Source of the DNA: Stenotrophomonas maltophilia
GTDB taxonomy: Bacteria > Pseudomonadota > Gammaproteobacteria > Xanthomonadales > Xanthomonadaceae
NCBI RefSeq assembly: GCF_002799155.1
Contig: NZ_NERD01000002.1
Span: forward strand, 1 to 64,000
Direction: 5' to 3'
DNA: 64,000 nucleotides
A program made the position numbers and the translations under genes. Below the pieces are notes generated by a model, which was given only the letters and a program-made list of their open reading frames with translations, ran no database searches and was not told where the DNA came from. Each line of letters starts with the position of its first letter. Position 1 is the first letter of the stretch. Shown here one piece after another: positions 8,186-16,530 of this stretch.

Positions 8186-8300
8186 CGTCCCCCGCAACCG
8201 GACCCACCCCGCCATCCCACGGAATGCCCGCGTCTGCTGTTGTTGTTGCTGTTGCTTCGGCCGTTGCCGTTGTTTCTGCGGGTGCAGGGCGCAGCCCTGC
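8186..8300 (+). repeat. interspersed composite repeat, copy 1
   Basis: This holds a CCCCCGCAACCGGACCCACC block, a CTGTTG-rich low-complexity run, and a terminal hairpin GCAGGGC-GCA-GCCCTGC. The same three blocks in the same order occur at 44838-44942. No coding potential fits, since the trinucleotide run gives poly-Leu/Val in all frames. It lies just upstream of the M28 peptidase start. Confidence 0.7.
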
Positions 8301-8344
8301 CGAACCCCTTACACTCCAGAAGGATTTCCCTGCTGGAGAGAGCA

Positions 8345-9994
8345 ATGAAACGAGTGGTACTGGGCGTGCTGGCCCTGTCGGTGTCGAGCGCACTGATGGC
8401 GGCCACCCCGAAATTCGATGGCGCGCGGATCTCCGCCGACGTCAAGGAACTGGCCTCCGACGCCTACGAAGGCCGCTCGCCGGCCACTGCCGGCGAAGAG
8501 AAGACCATCGCCTATCTCAGCAAGCAGTTTGCCGACGCCGGCCTGCAGCCGGGCGGCGACCTCAAGGACGGCAAGCGCCTGTGGACCCAGGCTGTGCCGC
8601 TGCGCAAGGGCGACATCGTCGGCGCACCGCAGCTGGCGCTGCACCAGGGCGGCAAGACCGTTGCGCTGGAGCAGGGCAAGCAGATCGCCGTGCGTGCCGC
8701 CATGAACGGCGCCAGCAACGTCGACATCAGCAAGGCCCCGCTGGTGTTCCTCGGCTACGGCGTGAAGGCCCCGGAGCGCAACTGGGACGACTTCAAGGGC
8801 GTGGACCTGAAGGGCAAGATCGCTGTCGTGCTGATCAACGACCCGGACTTCGAAACCGGCCAGGGTGATTTCGACGGCAAGGGCATGACCTATTACGGCC
8901 GTTGGACCTACAAGTACGAGGAAGGCGCCCGCCAGGGTGCGCTGGGCGTGCTGATCGTGCACGAGACCGCGCCGGCGTCGTATGGCTGGGCCACCGTGGC
9001 CGGTTCCAACACCAACACCATGTTCGATGTGGTGCGCGACAACCCGGCCGAGAGCCATCCGCTGCTGGAAGGCTGGATCCAGCGTGACCTGGCGGTGGAG
9101 CTGTTCCGCTCCGCCGGGCAGGACTTCGAGGCGCTGAAGAAGAAGGCGCAGCAGCGCGACTTCACCCCGGTGGCGCTGACCGGCGCCAGCCTGGACGCGA
9201 AGTACGCGGTGAAGACCGAAGTGATCACCTCGCACAACGTCGCCGCGCGCCTGGAAGGCAGCAGTCACCCGGACGAGACGATCATCTACAGCGCGCACTG
9301 GGACCACATCGGCGTGGGTGAGCCGGACGCACGCGGCGACCGCATCTTCAACGGCGCACTGGACAATGCCAGTGGTACCGCCTCGCTGATCGAACTGGCC
9401 CGTGGCTTCGCCAAGGAAAAGCGCCCGCAGCGCTCGCTGTTGTTCCTGGCGGTCACCGCCGAGGAGAAGGGCCTGCTGGGTTCGGAGTACTACGCCACCC
9501 ATCCGCTGTATCCGCTGGAAAAGACCGTGGCGGTGATCAACATGGACGGCATGGCGCCGTTCGGCCCGTCGCGTGATTTCGGCATCTACGGTGCCGCGCG
9601 CTTCGAGCTGCTGGACCAGCTGAAGGACGTGGCCAAGGGCTGGGACATCCGCTACACGCCGGACCCGAAGCCGGAAGCGGGCCTGTTCTTCCGCTCCGAC
9701 CACTTCCCGTTCGCCAAGCGCGGCGTGCCGGCGCTGTCCTGGTCGGCCGGCCAGGACTGGGTGGACGGTGGCGTGGCCGCAGGCAAGAAGGCCTCCGAGG
9801 ACTACACCGCCAAGCGCTACCACCAGCAGGGCGACGAGTGGCAGCCGGACTGGGTGTTCGCCGGTGCCGCCCGCGACCTGGAAGTGCTGTACACGCTGGG
9901 CAACCAGCTGGCCAACGCGCGCAGCTGGCCGAACTGGAGCAAGGACGAGTCGTTCCGCGCCGTGCGTGACGCCAGCGCCGACCAGCGCAAGTAA
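8345..9994 (+). CDS. exported M28-family zinc metallopeptidase
   Basis: A 549-residue protein with a signal peptide (cleavage near ALMA-AT), an N-terminal cap, an inserted protease-associated domain (VFLGYGVKAPERNWDDFKGV at ~135-250) and a C-terminal M28 catalytic domain. Zinc ligands are visible as YSAHWDHIGVG (His), GALDNASGTA (bridging Asp), AEEKGLLGSEYY (general base Glu-Glu), INMDGM (Asp) and FRSDHFPF (His). Such enzymes are co-catalytic di-zinc aminopeptidases. The ATG at 8345 follows a CTGGAGAG ribosome site; upstream in-frame ATGs fall in a repeat. It is monocistronic. Confidence 0.93.
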   Translation: MKRVVLGVLALSVSSALMAATPKFDGARISADVKELASDAYEGRSPATAGEEKTIAYLSKQFADAGLQPGGDLKDGKRLWTQAVPLRKGDIVGAPQLALHQGGKTVALEQGKQIAVRAAMNGASNVDISKAPLVFLGYGVKAPERNWDDFKGVDLKGKIAVVLINDPDFETGQGDFDGKGMTYYGRWTYKYEEGARQGALGVLIVHETAPASYGWATVAGSNTNTMFDVVRDNPAESHPLLEGWIQRDLAVELFRSAGQDFEALKKKAQQRDFTPVALTGASLDAKYAVKTEVITSHNVAARLEGSSHPDETIIYSAHWDHIGVGEPDARGDRIFNGALDNASGTASLIELARGFAKEKRPQRSLLFLAVTAEEKGLLGSEYYATHPLYPLEKTVAVINMDGMAPFGPSRDFGIYGAARFELLDQLKDVAKGWDIRYTPDPKPEAGLFFRSDHFPFAKRGVPALSWSAGQDWVDGGVAAGKKASEDYTAKRYHQQGDEWQPDWVFAGAARDLEVLYTLGNQLANARSWPNWSKDESFRAVRDASADQRK

Positions 9995-10018
9995 GGCGCC
10001 TGCAACCCGCAGTAATCG

Positions 10019-10035
10019 CCCCCTGGGTCAGGGGG
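10019..10035 (+). terminator. hairpin downstream of the M28 gene, weak terminator candidate
   Basis: CCCCCTG and CAGGGGG form a 7-bp stem with a GGT loop 25 bases after the peptidase stop. No T-run follows, so an intrinsic terminator is uncertain. Confidence 0.4.
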
Positions 10036-10214
10036 CAGCGCCGGAGGCGCGGGGGTGTGGAGGCTGCTGAGAGGGGCCCACGGCTTGCGCAGGCGAGTCC
10101 CCGGCTCTACCAGATGGCCTTCCATCCCCGCTTTCCAGGCCTTCGTCGCAGCCCGCTTGCTTGCCCGATGGGCCGCCCTATGCTCGGCTCACCCCCTTCC
10201 ACCAAGGCGCCGCC

Positions 10215-11474
10215 GTGATCGCCAGCCTCTCCCTCATCCTCCGTCACTTGCTGGCTTGGGCCGCGGCACTGTTCGTGGCCGGCATGGTCTGGAGCGGTAT
10301 TTTCAGCGGCATGAACGATGGTCCCGGCTGGGTATTCGGGCTGCTGGTGATGTTCCTGATGATCTCCGCGCTGGGCAGTGCGGTGACCCATGTGCGCCGG
10401 GTCTGGCTGGTGGCGGGCCGCCTCGATGGTGCCACCCTGTCCGGACGCCAGCGCCGGCAGATCGAACTGCCGATGGATGCCGGCCACGCCTTCGCCGTGG
10501 TCGAGGCGGCGGTGGGTGAACTGCCGCGGGTGGAAGAGGTGGAAAGCTCGGCCGGCAGCCTGCAGGTGCGCGCCTATGTGCGCCGCGTCGACCTCTGGAA
10601 CGGCCGCCAACCGTCGCGCTGGAACCTGCCGGCGCGGCTGGCGATCAAGCGCAACAGCGTGCTGGCCACGGTCACGCCAGGGCAGGGCACCAGCACCGTC
10701 ACCCTGTTGTTCGAACCGGACGCCGGCTGGTGGGCCGACCTGCTGGCGCTGGACGAGGGCAGCAACTACGAGAACGCCGAAGCGGTCACCCGCGCGATCA
10801 GCCGCCGTGTTGCCGACCAGCGCCGCGACGAGCAGGCCGCGGCCGAGCAGACCCAGGTGGAAAAGGAACTGTCGGTGGCGCGGCTGAACCTGCTGCACGC
10901 GCAGGTGGAACCGCACTTCCTCTACAACACGCTGGCCAATGCGCAGGTACTGACGCGCACCGACCCGGCGCGTGCCGAACAGATGCTCGGCCACTTGATC
11001 CAGTACCTGCGCAGCTCGTTGCCGCAGGTGGACGAATCGGTATCCACGCTGGGCGTGGAGCTGGAGCGCACCCGCGCCTACCTGGAAATCCTGCGTATCC
11101 GCATGGGCGCACGCCTGGCGGTGGAAGTGCAGGTACCGAACGAACTGCACGGCGTGCACCTGCCGGCGATGGCACTGCAGACGCTGGTGGAGAACGCGAT
11201 CAAGCACGGCCTGGAACCCAAGCCCGGCGGTGGCACGATCTGGATCCTGGCGCGTGGCTTCGACGACCACGTGACCGTGACCGTGGCCGACGATGGGCTC
11301 GGCTTCGGCCAGGGCACCAGTGGCACCGGCATCGGCCTGAAGAACCTGCGCGAACGCCTGCGCCTGACCTGCGGTGAGCAGGCCGGCGTGGCGATCGTTG
11401 CCAACTTCCCCAGCGGCGCGGCCGCGACCATGACCCTGCCGCAGTCGCACAAGGAGCGCAGCCATGCCGCTTGA
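10215..11474 (+). CDS. LytS/YehU-type sensor histidine kinase
   Basis: A 419-residue kinase with two N-terminal membrane helices (ILRHLLAWAAALFVAGMVW and WVFGLLVMFLMISALGSAV). An extra ~130-residue linker domain is followed by the His_kinase (LytS) signature HAQVEPHFLYNTLANAQ, holding the phospho-accepting His near residue 230. The HATPase domain has N-box LVENAIKHGLEPK and G-box VADDGLGFG / GIGLKNLRERL. I prefer the GTG start at 10215, downstream of CCAAGG, because the upstream ATG would add a non-hydrophobic tail. Its last 11 bases overlap the LytTR regulator, with which it forms a two-component pair. Confidence 0.9.
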   Translation: MIASLSLILRHLLAWAAALFVAGMVWSGIFSGMNDGPGWVFGLLVMFLMISALGSAVTHVRRVWLVAGRLDGATLSGRQRRQIELPMDAGHAFAVVEAAVGELPRVEEVESSAGSLQVRAYVRRVDLWNGRQPSRWNLPARLAIKRNSVLATVTPGQGTSTVTLLFEPDAGWWADLLALDEGSNYENAEAVTRAISRRVADQRRDEQAAAEQTQVEKELSVARLNLLHAQVEPHFLYNTLANAQVLTRTDPARAEQMLGHLIQYLRSSLPQVDESVSTLGVELERTRAYLEILRIRMGARLAVEVQVPNELHGVHLPAMALQTLVENAIKHGLEPKPGGGTIWILARGFDDHVTVTVADDGLGFGQGTSGTGIGLKNLRERLRLTCGEQAGVAIVANFPSGAAATMTLPQSHKERSHAA

Positions 11475-12234
11475 AGCCCTGATCGCCGAAGATGAGGATC
11501 TGCTGCGGCAGTCACTGGTGGAGCAGCTGGGCCGGCTGTGGCCGGACCTCAAACTGGTGGCCCAGTGCGAGGATGGTGCCAGCGCGCTGGAGCAGCTGGC
11601 CGAGACGCAGCCGGACATCGCCTTTCTCGACATCCGCATGCCCGGCATCAGCGGCATCGAAGTCGCGCGCTCGCTGTCCGAGCTGAGCCCGCGCACCCAG
11701 GTGGTGTTCGTCACCGCCTACGACCAGTACGCCATCGATGCGTTCGAGCAGGGTGCGATGGACTACCTGCTGAAGCCGGTCAGTGACGAACGCCTGCTGG
11801 CGACCCGCGAACGCATCCTGTCCCGGCTGCCATCGACGCGCCAGGACGATGCCGTGCTGGAGCGGCTGCTGCAGCGGTTGGGTCCATCGCAGGGCGCTGC
11901 CGAGCGCCCGCCCTTGGCCTGGATCACCGCCAGCAACGGCCGCGAGACGCAGCTGATCATGCTGGAAGACGTGGCCTACTTCCGCGCCGACAACAAGTAC
12001 ACCACCGTGGTCACCGCCGCCGGCGAAAGCCTGCTGCGCACACCGTTGCGCGAATTGCTGGAAGTGCTCGATCCGCAGCACTTCCGCCAGATCCATCGCT
12101 CCACCATCGTCAACATGAAGGCGGTGGCGGCAGTGAGCCGCGACGACACCGGGCGCGGCGTGCTGCGCCTGCGCGGGCGCACGGAGACGCTGGTGGTCAG
12201 CCAGCCGTTCATGAGCCTGTTCCGCGGCATGTAG
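11464..12234 (+). CDS. LytTR-family response regulator
   Basis: A 256-residue regulator. The receiver domain (residues 1-120) has acidic pocket EDED at 9-12, phospho-acceptor Asp56 in AFLDIRMPGISG, Thr in FVTAYD and Lys in YLLKPVSD. A C-terminal LytTR DNA-binding domain at ~155-255 carries VAYFRADNKYTTVVTAAGE and the FRQIHRSTIVNMKAV motif. It pairs with the overlapping LytS-like kinase. Relatives (AlgR, YehT) control surface or nutrient-related genes; the target here is unknown. Confidence 0.94.
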   Translation: MPLEALIAEDEDLLRQSLVEQLGRLWPDLKLVAQCEDGASALEQLAETQPDIAFLDIRMPGISGIEVARSLSELSPRTQVVFVTAYDQYAIDAFEQGAMDYLLKPVSDERLLATRERILSRLPSTRQDDAVLERLLQRLGPSQGAAERPPLAWITASNGRETQLIMLEDVAYFRADNKYTTVVTAAGESLLRTPLRELLEVLDPQHFRQIHRSTIVNMKAVAAVSRDDTGRGVLRLRGRTETLVVSQPFMSLFRGM

Positions 12235-12269
12235 CCGCAGCTGCATCACCCCTGCACCGAGGAACGAAC

Positions 12270-12614
12270 ATGCCCCGTCTGCTGATTGCGTGCGTCGTCG
12301 TGCTGGCGCTGGCCGGCTGCGAAAAATCCCGCAACACCTCGATCACCCGCACCCAGGCCAACGGCGTGGATACGCTGTACAGCAAGGGCACCGTCGTCGA
12401 TGGCGAGGCACGCTTCCAGTGCATTGCCAGCAGCAGTGGCGCCTGCCACTACCTGGTGCTCGATCCGGCCTGCAGCCCCGATGCCGCGTGTGCCACGCCG
12501 CCGCTGCGCCGGTTCGCGGTGGCGGTGGGAAAGACCGAGGCCATGCGTGGCCTGCCCGACGGCTTCCGCCAGTGCGTCAGCCAGGACCCGATAGAACAAT
12601 GCCACCGTGAGTGA
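12270..12614 (+). CDS. small lipoprotein of unknown function
   Basis: A 114-residue protein starting MPRLLIACVVVLALAGCEKS, a short lipoprotein signal with lipobox LAGC and Cys at residue 17. The mature part has four Cys residues in spaced pairs (FQCIASSSGACHY and DPACSPDAACAT) and probably forms disulphides in the periplasm. It lies 35 bases after the LytTR regulator behind a GAGGAAC ribosome site and could be cotranscribed. Asp/Glu at position +2 (Glu) does not match the strict inner-membrane retention Asp, so outer-membrane sorting is likely. Confidence 0.82.
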   Translation: MPRLLIACVVVLALAGCEKSRNTSITRTQANGVDTLYSKGTVVDGEARFQCIASSSGACHYLVLDPACSPDAACATPPLRRFAVAVGKTEAMRGLPDGFRQCVSQDPIEQCHRE

Positions 12615-12628
12615 TCACGGTGGCATTG
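12597..12628 (+). terminator. perfect hairpin terminator overlapping the lipoprotein stop codon
   Basis: CAATGCCACCGTGA and TCACGGTGGCATTG are perfect 14-bp arms around a GTGA loop. The left arm encodes the last codons of the lipoprotein, and its TGA stop lies in the loop. The stem is symmetric and could stop transcription of both convergent genes, although no strong T-run flanks it. Confidence 0.75.
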
Positions 12629-12653
12629 TGGGGCCCCCCGCTTCCCTGAAGGG

Positions 12654-13268
12654 TCAGTAGGCAGGTTGCAGCGTCAGGTCGTGATGGTGTTCGGTCTCGC
12701 CCACATGGTTCAGGCGGCCGACCAGTTCGGAGTGCTGCTTCATCCGCCCGATCTCGGTCATGATGCGGATGTCTTCATGGCGCAGTTCGCGCTTGGCGGT
12801 GACCGCCTGCTTGTAGTCCAGCACTTCCGGGTAGTGCTCGGCCAGGTCCAGCGCCTCGGCCACGTGCTCGACGCTGTCAGCCTTGGAGCTGATGCGGGCG
12901 CGGCTGTTGAAGGCCTTCATCCAGCGCTCGAAACCGGCGGTACGGTCGAACATGTTGGCCATGAACCAGATCACGAACAGGATCGAGATCCACGAACCGA
13001 ACACCACGACCACACGGGTGAAGGTGATGTGGTAATCGTCGCGCCACAGGTAGTTGGTGATCAGGCCGAGGATCAGCAACGAGGCCGCCTGCCAGCCGAC
13101 GATCGAGGCGATCAGCCACTGGCACTTGGCCTGGGCCAGCACAGCCACTTCATCGCGGATCTGCTGCTCGCTGAGGCTGCGCCAGTGCGCGACCTGTTTT
13201 TCGAACGGGCTGCTGTAGAGCTCGTTGTCGCGAAGCAGTAGTCCCAAACCCTTGAACAAAGCAATCAT
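12654..13268 (-). CDS. two-helix membrane protein of unknown function
   Basis: A 204-residue protein starting MIALFKGLGLLLRDNELYSS. Two membrane helices lie at ~52-76 (WLIASIVGWQAASLLILGLI) and ~88-110 (VVVVFGSWISILFVIWFMAN), with a positive and helical C-terminus (KAFNSRARISSKADSVEHVA, then AVTAKRELRHEDIRIMTEI). I recognise no family; it looks like a small inner-membrane protein with a cytoplasmic coiled-coil. The ATG at 13268 follows AAGGAG, and longer upstream reading is not membrane-like. It converges with the small lipoprotein gene. Confidence 0.8.
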   Translation of the reverse strand: MIALFKGLGLLLRDNELYSSPFEKQVAHWRSLSEQQIRDEVAVLAQAKCQWLIASIVGWQAASLLILGLITNYLWRDDYHITFTRVVVVFGSWISILFVIWFMANMFDRTAGFERWMKAFNSRARISSKADSVEHVAEALDLAEHYPEVLDYKQAVTAKRELRHEDIRIMTEIGRMKQHSELVGRLNHVGETEHHHDLTLQPAY

Positions 13269-13420
13269 GGCTGGCTCCTTGTGGAACGTGCGTCGATCAG
13301 CGTTGGACGGTGTGGCGGGTTCAGTTCTAGCACTTCCAGCGAACCGTGCAATGGGCGCAATGCCAAGCGGCGCAAGGGTTTTGTCTGAATGGGTGAATCT
13401 TGTTGCATGGCAGCATCGCG

Positions 13421-13448
13421 GTCGCAGCCTGCGACAGGATGTCGCAGG
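13421..13448. promoter_or_regulatory. nested inverted repeats, possible operator
   Basis: CCTGCGACA-GGA-TGTCGCAGG is a perfect 9-bp inverted repeat. It overlaps a second arm GTCGCA to its left, giving three alternating GTCGCA/TGCGAC half-sites in 28 bases. It sits in the 309-base divergent gap between the membrane protein and the MpaB-like gene, where I see no gene. No cognate regulator can be named. Confidence 0.45.
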
Positions 13449-13577
13449 GTGAAACGTGCTGCAGTCGCACATGAAACCGTAGCTGAGTGCGGAGACTCGC
13501 CGCCGCCGTCGTGATCGCCCAGAATCGGTGTCGACCGCGCAACGTGCGGCCGTTCCTCCGCCTTTCCTGGATCTGCA

Positions 13578-14507
13578 ATGCCGGCTCTGCTGCAGCGACT
13601 CTCCCGCCCCGTCACCGCGCCGATCCGGCGCTGGGTACTGGAGGCCTTCCCGCGTGGCCAGAGCGGCATCGATTACGACCATCCGCAGGGCGACCCGGGC
13701 TGGTTCGGCCCGGACAGCGTGACCTGGCGCCTGCACGCCGAATTCCCCTCGATGCTTGCCGGTGGCCTGTGCGCGCTGATGCTGCAGACGCTGCACCCCC
13801 GCGCGCTGGCCGGAGTCTACGACCATTCCAATTTCCGCCAGGACCTGGTGGGGCGCCTGCGCCGTACCACGGCCTTCGTTGCCGGCACCAGCTATGCGCC
13901 CACCGGCGAGGTGGAGGCGCTGGTGGCCAAGGTACGCCGCACCCATGCGCAGATCCGCGGGCAGACCGCGCAGGGCGAACCCTACGCCGCCGATGATCCG
14001 CCGCTGCTGACCTGGGTGCACGTGACCGAAGCATTCGGGTTCCTGCAGGGTTTTCGTCGTTACGGACGCGAGGTGCCGGCGCCCATCGCCGATCGCTATT
14101 ACGACGAATACCGCTGCGTGGCCGAGGCGCTGGGCGCGGTGGACGTGCCGCGCAGCGAAACGGAAGTGGCGGCGTACTTCTGTGCACGGCAGCCGGAGCT
14201 GCGCGTCGACGAACGCTCGCGCGAGGTGCTGGAGGTGCTGTCCGGAGTGCGCCTGCCGGTACCGGTGCCGGGGTTGTCGCGCGAAGTGTTCCTGGGTGCG
14301 GGCGCGGCACTGCTGCCGGACTGGGCCGAAGGCATGCTTGAACGCAATGCGCGCCAGCGTGCGCAGGCGGCAGCTTCAGCGAAGCTGATGCAGGGCATGG
14401 CGTCGCTGTTCCGCCGCGCGCTGCCCGATGGCCTGGCCAGCCGCGCCTGTGCGCGCATGAGCGTGCCGGTGGACGTCCTGCGCGAGTGGCCCGCGGTTGC
14501 CGGGTAG
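13578..14507 (+). CDS. MpaB/latex-clearing-type oxygenase family (DUF2236)
   Basis: A 309-residue protein of the oxygenase MpaB / DUF2236 family, recognisable from PSMLAGGLCALMLQTLHPRA, DHSNFRQDLVGRLRRTTAFV, TWVHVTEAFGFLQGFRRYGR and a late Arg/Tyr-rich helix (IADRYYDEYRC). Members include the heme-b dependent latex-clearing protein and ER-bound MpaB; the conserved His and Arg of the LHPRA and WVHVTE motifs would be heme ligands or near the heme. The substrate in Stenotrophomonas is unknown. Its TAG stop lies inside the GTAG of a SMAG palindrome. Confidence 0.85.
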   Translation: MPALLQRLSRPVTAPIRRWVLEAFPRGQSGIDYDHPQGDPGWFGPDSVTWRLHAEFPSMLAGGLCALMLQTLHPRALAGVYDHSNFRQDLVGRLRRTTAFVAGTSYAPTGEVEALVAKVRRTHAQIRGQTAQGEPYAADDPPLLTWVHVTEAFGFLQGFRRYGREVPAPIADRYYDEYRCVAEALGAVDVPRSETEVAAYFCARQPELRVDERSREVLEVLSGVRLPVPVPGLSREVFLGAGAALLPDWAEGMLERNARQRAQAAASAKLMQGMASLFRRALPDGLASRACARMSVPVDVLREWPAVAG

Positions 14508-14527
14508 GTGCCAACCTTGGTTGGCAC
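14504..14527. repeat. SMAG-type REP supplying the oxygenase stop codon
   Basis: GTAG followed by GTGCCAACC-TT-GGTTGGCAC. The tetranucleotide GTAG at its left end contains the TAG stop of the preceding gene. Confidence 0.8.
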
Positions 14528-14566
14528 GTGTTTCACGCGGTGCCGCAGAAGCGAGCGGCTTCCGCA

Positions 14567-14589
14567 GTAGATCCACGCCATGCGTGGAT
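14567..14589. repeat. SMAG-type REP between oxygenase and tetR
   Basis: GTAG followed by ATCCACGC-CA-TGCGTGGAT. It lies just outside the 3' end of the convergent tetR-like gene and probably protects or ends both transcripts. Confidence 0.8.
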
Positions 14590-14594
14590 GGGCG

Positions 14595-15182
14595 TTACCC
14601 GGCCACCTTCAACCCACGCAACAGCATTTCCAATGCCGTCGTTGCTTTGCGCAGGCGCGCATCACCGTCCTCGCCCTCGGCGATCCAGAACGCGGCCTCG
14701 GCCAGGCTGCCGTAGATCAGCGATGCCAATGCCTGCGCATCCACGGGTGCCACCACGCCCTGCGCGATCAACTGTTCGATCAGCTGCTGCATCGAGTGCA
14801 CGCAGTGGCGCTGCGATTCCGGTGAGGCGCCACCGAGCACCGCGCGCGCGTCGCGCAGCACGATGCGCTGGATCTCCGGTTCCAGCGCCAATTCCAGGTA
14901 GGTGCGGCAGCGTTGCACGAAGCCGTGCCAGGCATCGTCTGCGCCGTCGCTGATCGCCTGCAGGCGCAGGTCGGTCTCGGCGTCGAGCTGGGCGACCACG
15001 GCTGCCAACAGGCCCTTCTTGTCACCGAAGTGGTGGTAGAGCGCACCCCGGGTCAGACCGGCCTGGGCGGTCAGGTCATCCATCGAGGTGGCGGCATAGC
15101 CATGCGCGCTGAATACCCGGCGGGCGGTGGCCAGCAGGCTGGCGCGGGTTTCTTCCATCTCGGCGCGGGTGCGACGGACCAT
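14595..15182 (-). CDS. TetR-family repressor of the adjacent MFS genes
   Basis: A 195-residue TetR regulator: helix-turn-helix at ~12-58 (LLATARRVFSAHGYAATSMD then LTAQAGLTRGALYHHFGDKK), followed by an all-helical ligand domain with DARAVLGGASPESQRH and LIYGSLAEAAFWIAEGE, typical of the TetR_C group near SmeT/TtgR-like regulators. I chose the ATG at 15182, 7 bases after AAGGAG; upstream in-frame ATGs fall in the operator region. It is divergent from two MFS transporters and very probably represses them, with an inducing ligand that they export. Confidence 0.92.
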   Translation of the reverse strand: MVRRTRAEMEETRASLLATARRVFSAHGYAATSMDDLTAQAGLTRGALYHHFGDKKGLLAAVVAQLDAETDLRLQAISDGADDAWHGFVQRCRTYLELALEPEIQRIVLRDARAVLGGASPESQRHCVHSMQQLIEQLIAQGVVAPVDAQALASLIYGSLAEAAFWIAEGEDGDARLRKATTALEMLLRGLKVAG

Positions 15183-15195
15183 TCGGAGCTCCTTA

Positions 15196-15264
15196 CATAC
15201 GCGGTGCATGATTATTTACATACGAGACGTATGAATGTAGCCTCTTATTCATACGCTCTGTATG
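15196..15264. promoter_or_regulatory. TetR operator cluster (three CATAC-N5-GTATG palindromes)
   Basis: Two 15-bp palindromes, CATACGAGACGTATG at 15219-15233 and CATACGCTCTGTATG at 15250-15264, lie 31 bp centre to centre, about three helical turns. A weaker copy, CATACGCGGTGCATG, occupies 15196-15210, close to the repressor start codon. Their position between a divergent tetR-like gene and the transporter genes fits autorepression plus control of the MFS genes. Confidence 0.8.
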
Positions 15265-15315
15265 TATTGTCGTGGCGCCGCGTGCGCCAGGCAAGCCGCT
15301 GCCCTGGAGAATTCG

Positions 15316-16530
15316 ATGGCCACCCCCTACCGCGACCTGTTCGCCACCCCCGGTACCGCTGGCCTTGCCCTCGCGGGCCTGCTGGCACGCCTGCCATTGC
15401 CGATGACCGGCATCGGCATCATCACCCTGCTGTCGCAGCTGCGCGGCAGCTATGCACTGGCCGGCGCGGTGTCGGCCACCTTCGTGCTGACCTACGCGCT
15501 GCTGTCGCCGCAGGTGTCGCGCTGGGTCGACCGGCGTGGGCAGGGCAGGGTGCTGCCCTGGGCCACGGCGGGCAGTGCCACCGGGTTGCTGGCTCTGCTC
15601 GTCTGCACGCTGCTGGCCGCGCCGGACTGGACCCTGTTCATTGCGGCGATGCTGGCCGGCTGCATGCCCAGCGTGTCGGCGATGGTGCGTGCGCGCTGGA
15701 CCGCGATCCACCGCGGTCGCCCGCAGCTGCAGACTGCGTATTCGCTGGAAACTGTTTTCGACGAGGTCACCTTCATTGCCGGGCCGCCGTTGTCAGTTGG
15801 ATTGTCGGTGGCGGTATGGCCACAGGCCGGCGTGTTGGCGGCCGCCCTGTTGCTGGTGGTCGGCGTCGCCGCACTGGTGCTGCAGCGGGGCACCGAGCCA
15901 CCGCTGCGGCACTACGAAGGCGCAATACCCTCGCGCTCGCTGCTGCGGCAACCGGAGATCCGCCTGTTGGCGTTGCTGATGCTGGCGATGGGTGTGATCG
16001 TCGGCACTGTCGACATCACCAGCGTGGCCTTCGCCGAACAGCGGGGGCAGCCGGTGGCCGCCAGCGCGGTGCTGTCGGCCTATGCGCTGGGCAGCTGCGC
16101 AGCGGGCCTGCTGTTCGGTGCGTTGAAGCTGCAGGTGCCGTTACCGCGCCTGTTGCTGACCGGCGCTGCGGCCACCGCGCTGACCACGCTGCCGTTGCTG
16201 TGGGTCGGCAGCCTGCCGGCGCTGGCCGTGGCGGTGCTGCTGGCCGGGTTGTTCTTCGCGCCGACGATGATCGTGGCGATGTCGCTGGTCGAACAGCGCG
16301 TGCCCGAATCGCGCCTCACCGAAGGCATGACCTGGTTGCTGGCCGGACTGAACATCGGTGTGGCGCTGGGCGCGGCGCTGTCCGGGCAGAGCGTCGATGC
16401 GGGGGGCGTGCGCAGCGGCTTTGTCGTTGCGCTGGTGGCAGGCGGCGGCGTGCTGCTGTTCGCCGTGCTCGCGCAACGTGCACTGCGCCCGTCTGCCGCA
16501 TCCACATCCCCTGAAGGAATCATCTCGTGA
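15316..16530 (+). CDS. MFS transporter (first of two)
   Basis: A 404-residue major-facilitator protein with about 12 membrane helices. The MFS motif A-like loop between helices 2 and 3 is SRWVDRRGQGRVLP. Hydrophobic runs LAGLLARLPLPMTGIGIITL, LLALLVCTLLAAPDWTLFIA and LLLVVGVAALVL are evident. The protein resembles the ProP/YfcJ-like group of small-molecule exporters; the substrate is unknown. The ATG at 15316 has CTGGAG upstream. Its TGA overlaps the GTG of the next gene, so the two are translationally coupled and likely share the upstream TetR control. Confidence 0.85.
   Translation: MATPYRDLFATPGTAGLALAGLLARLPLPMTGIGIITLLSQLRGSYALAGAVSATFVLTYALLSPQVSRWVDRRGQGRVLPWATAGSATGLLALLVCTLLAAPDWTLFIAAMLAGCMPSVSAMVRARWTAIHRGRPQLQTAYSLETVFDEVTFIAGPPLSVGLSVAVWPQAGVLAAALLLVVGVAALVLQRGTEPPLRHYEGAIPSRSLLRQPEIRLLALLMLAMGVIVGTVDITSVAFAEQRGQPVAASAVLSAYALGSCAAGLLFGALKLQVPLPRLLLTGAAATALTTLPLLWVGSLPALAVAVLLAGLFFAPTMIVAMSLVEQRVPESRLTEGMTWLLAGLNIGVALGAALSGQSVDAGGVRSGFVVALVAGGGVLLFAVLAQRALRPSAASTSPEGIIS

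Noticed and set aside
8220..8300. Trinucleotide-rich stretch read as poly-Leu or poly-Val coding, or as the N-terminus of the M28 protein
   Set aside because: It is shared with a non-coding copy at 44838-44942. The peptidase has a proper signal peptide from 8345.
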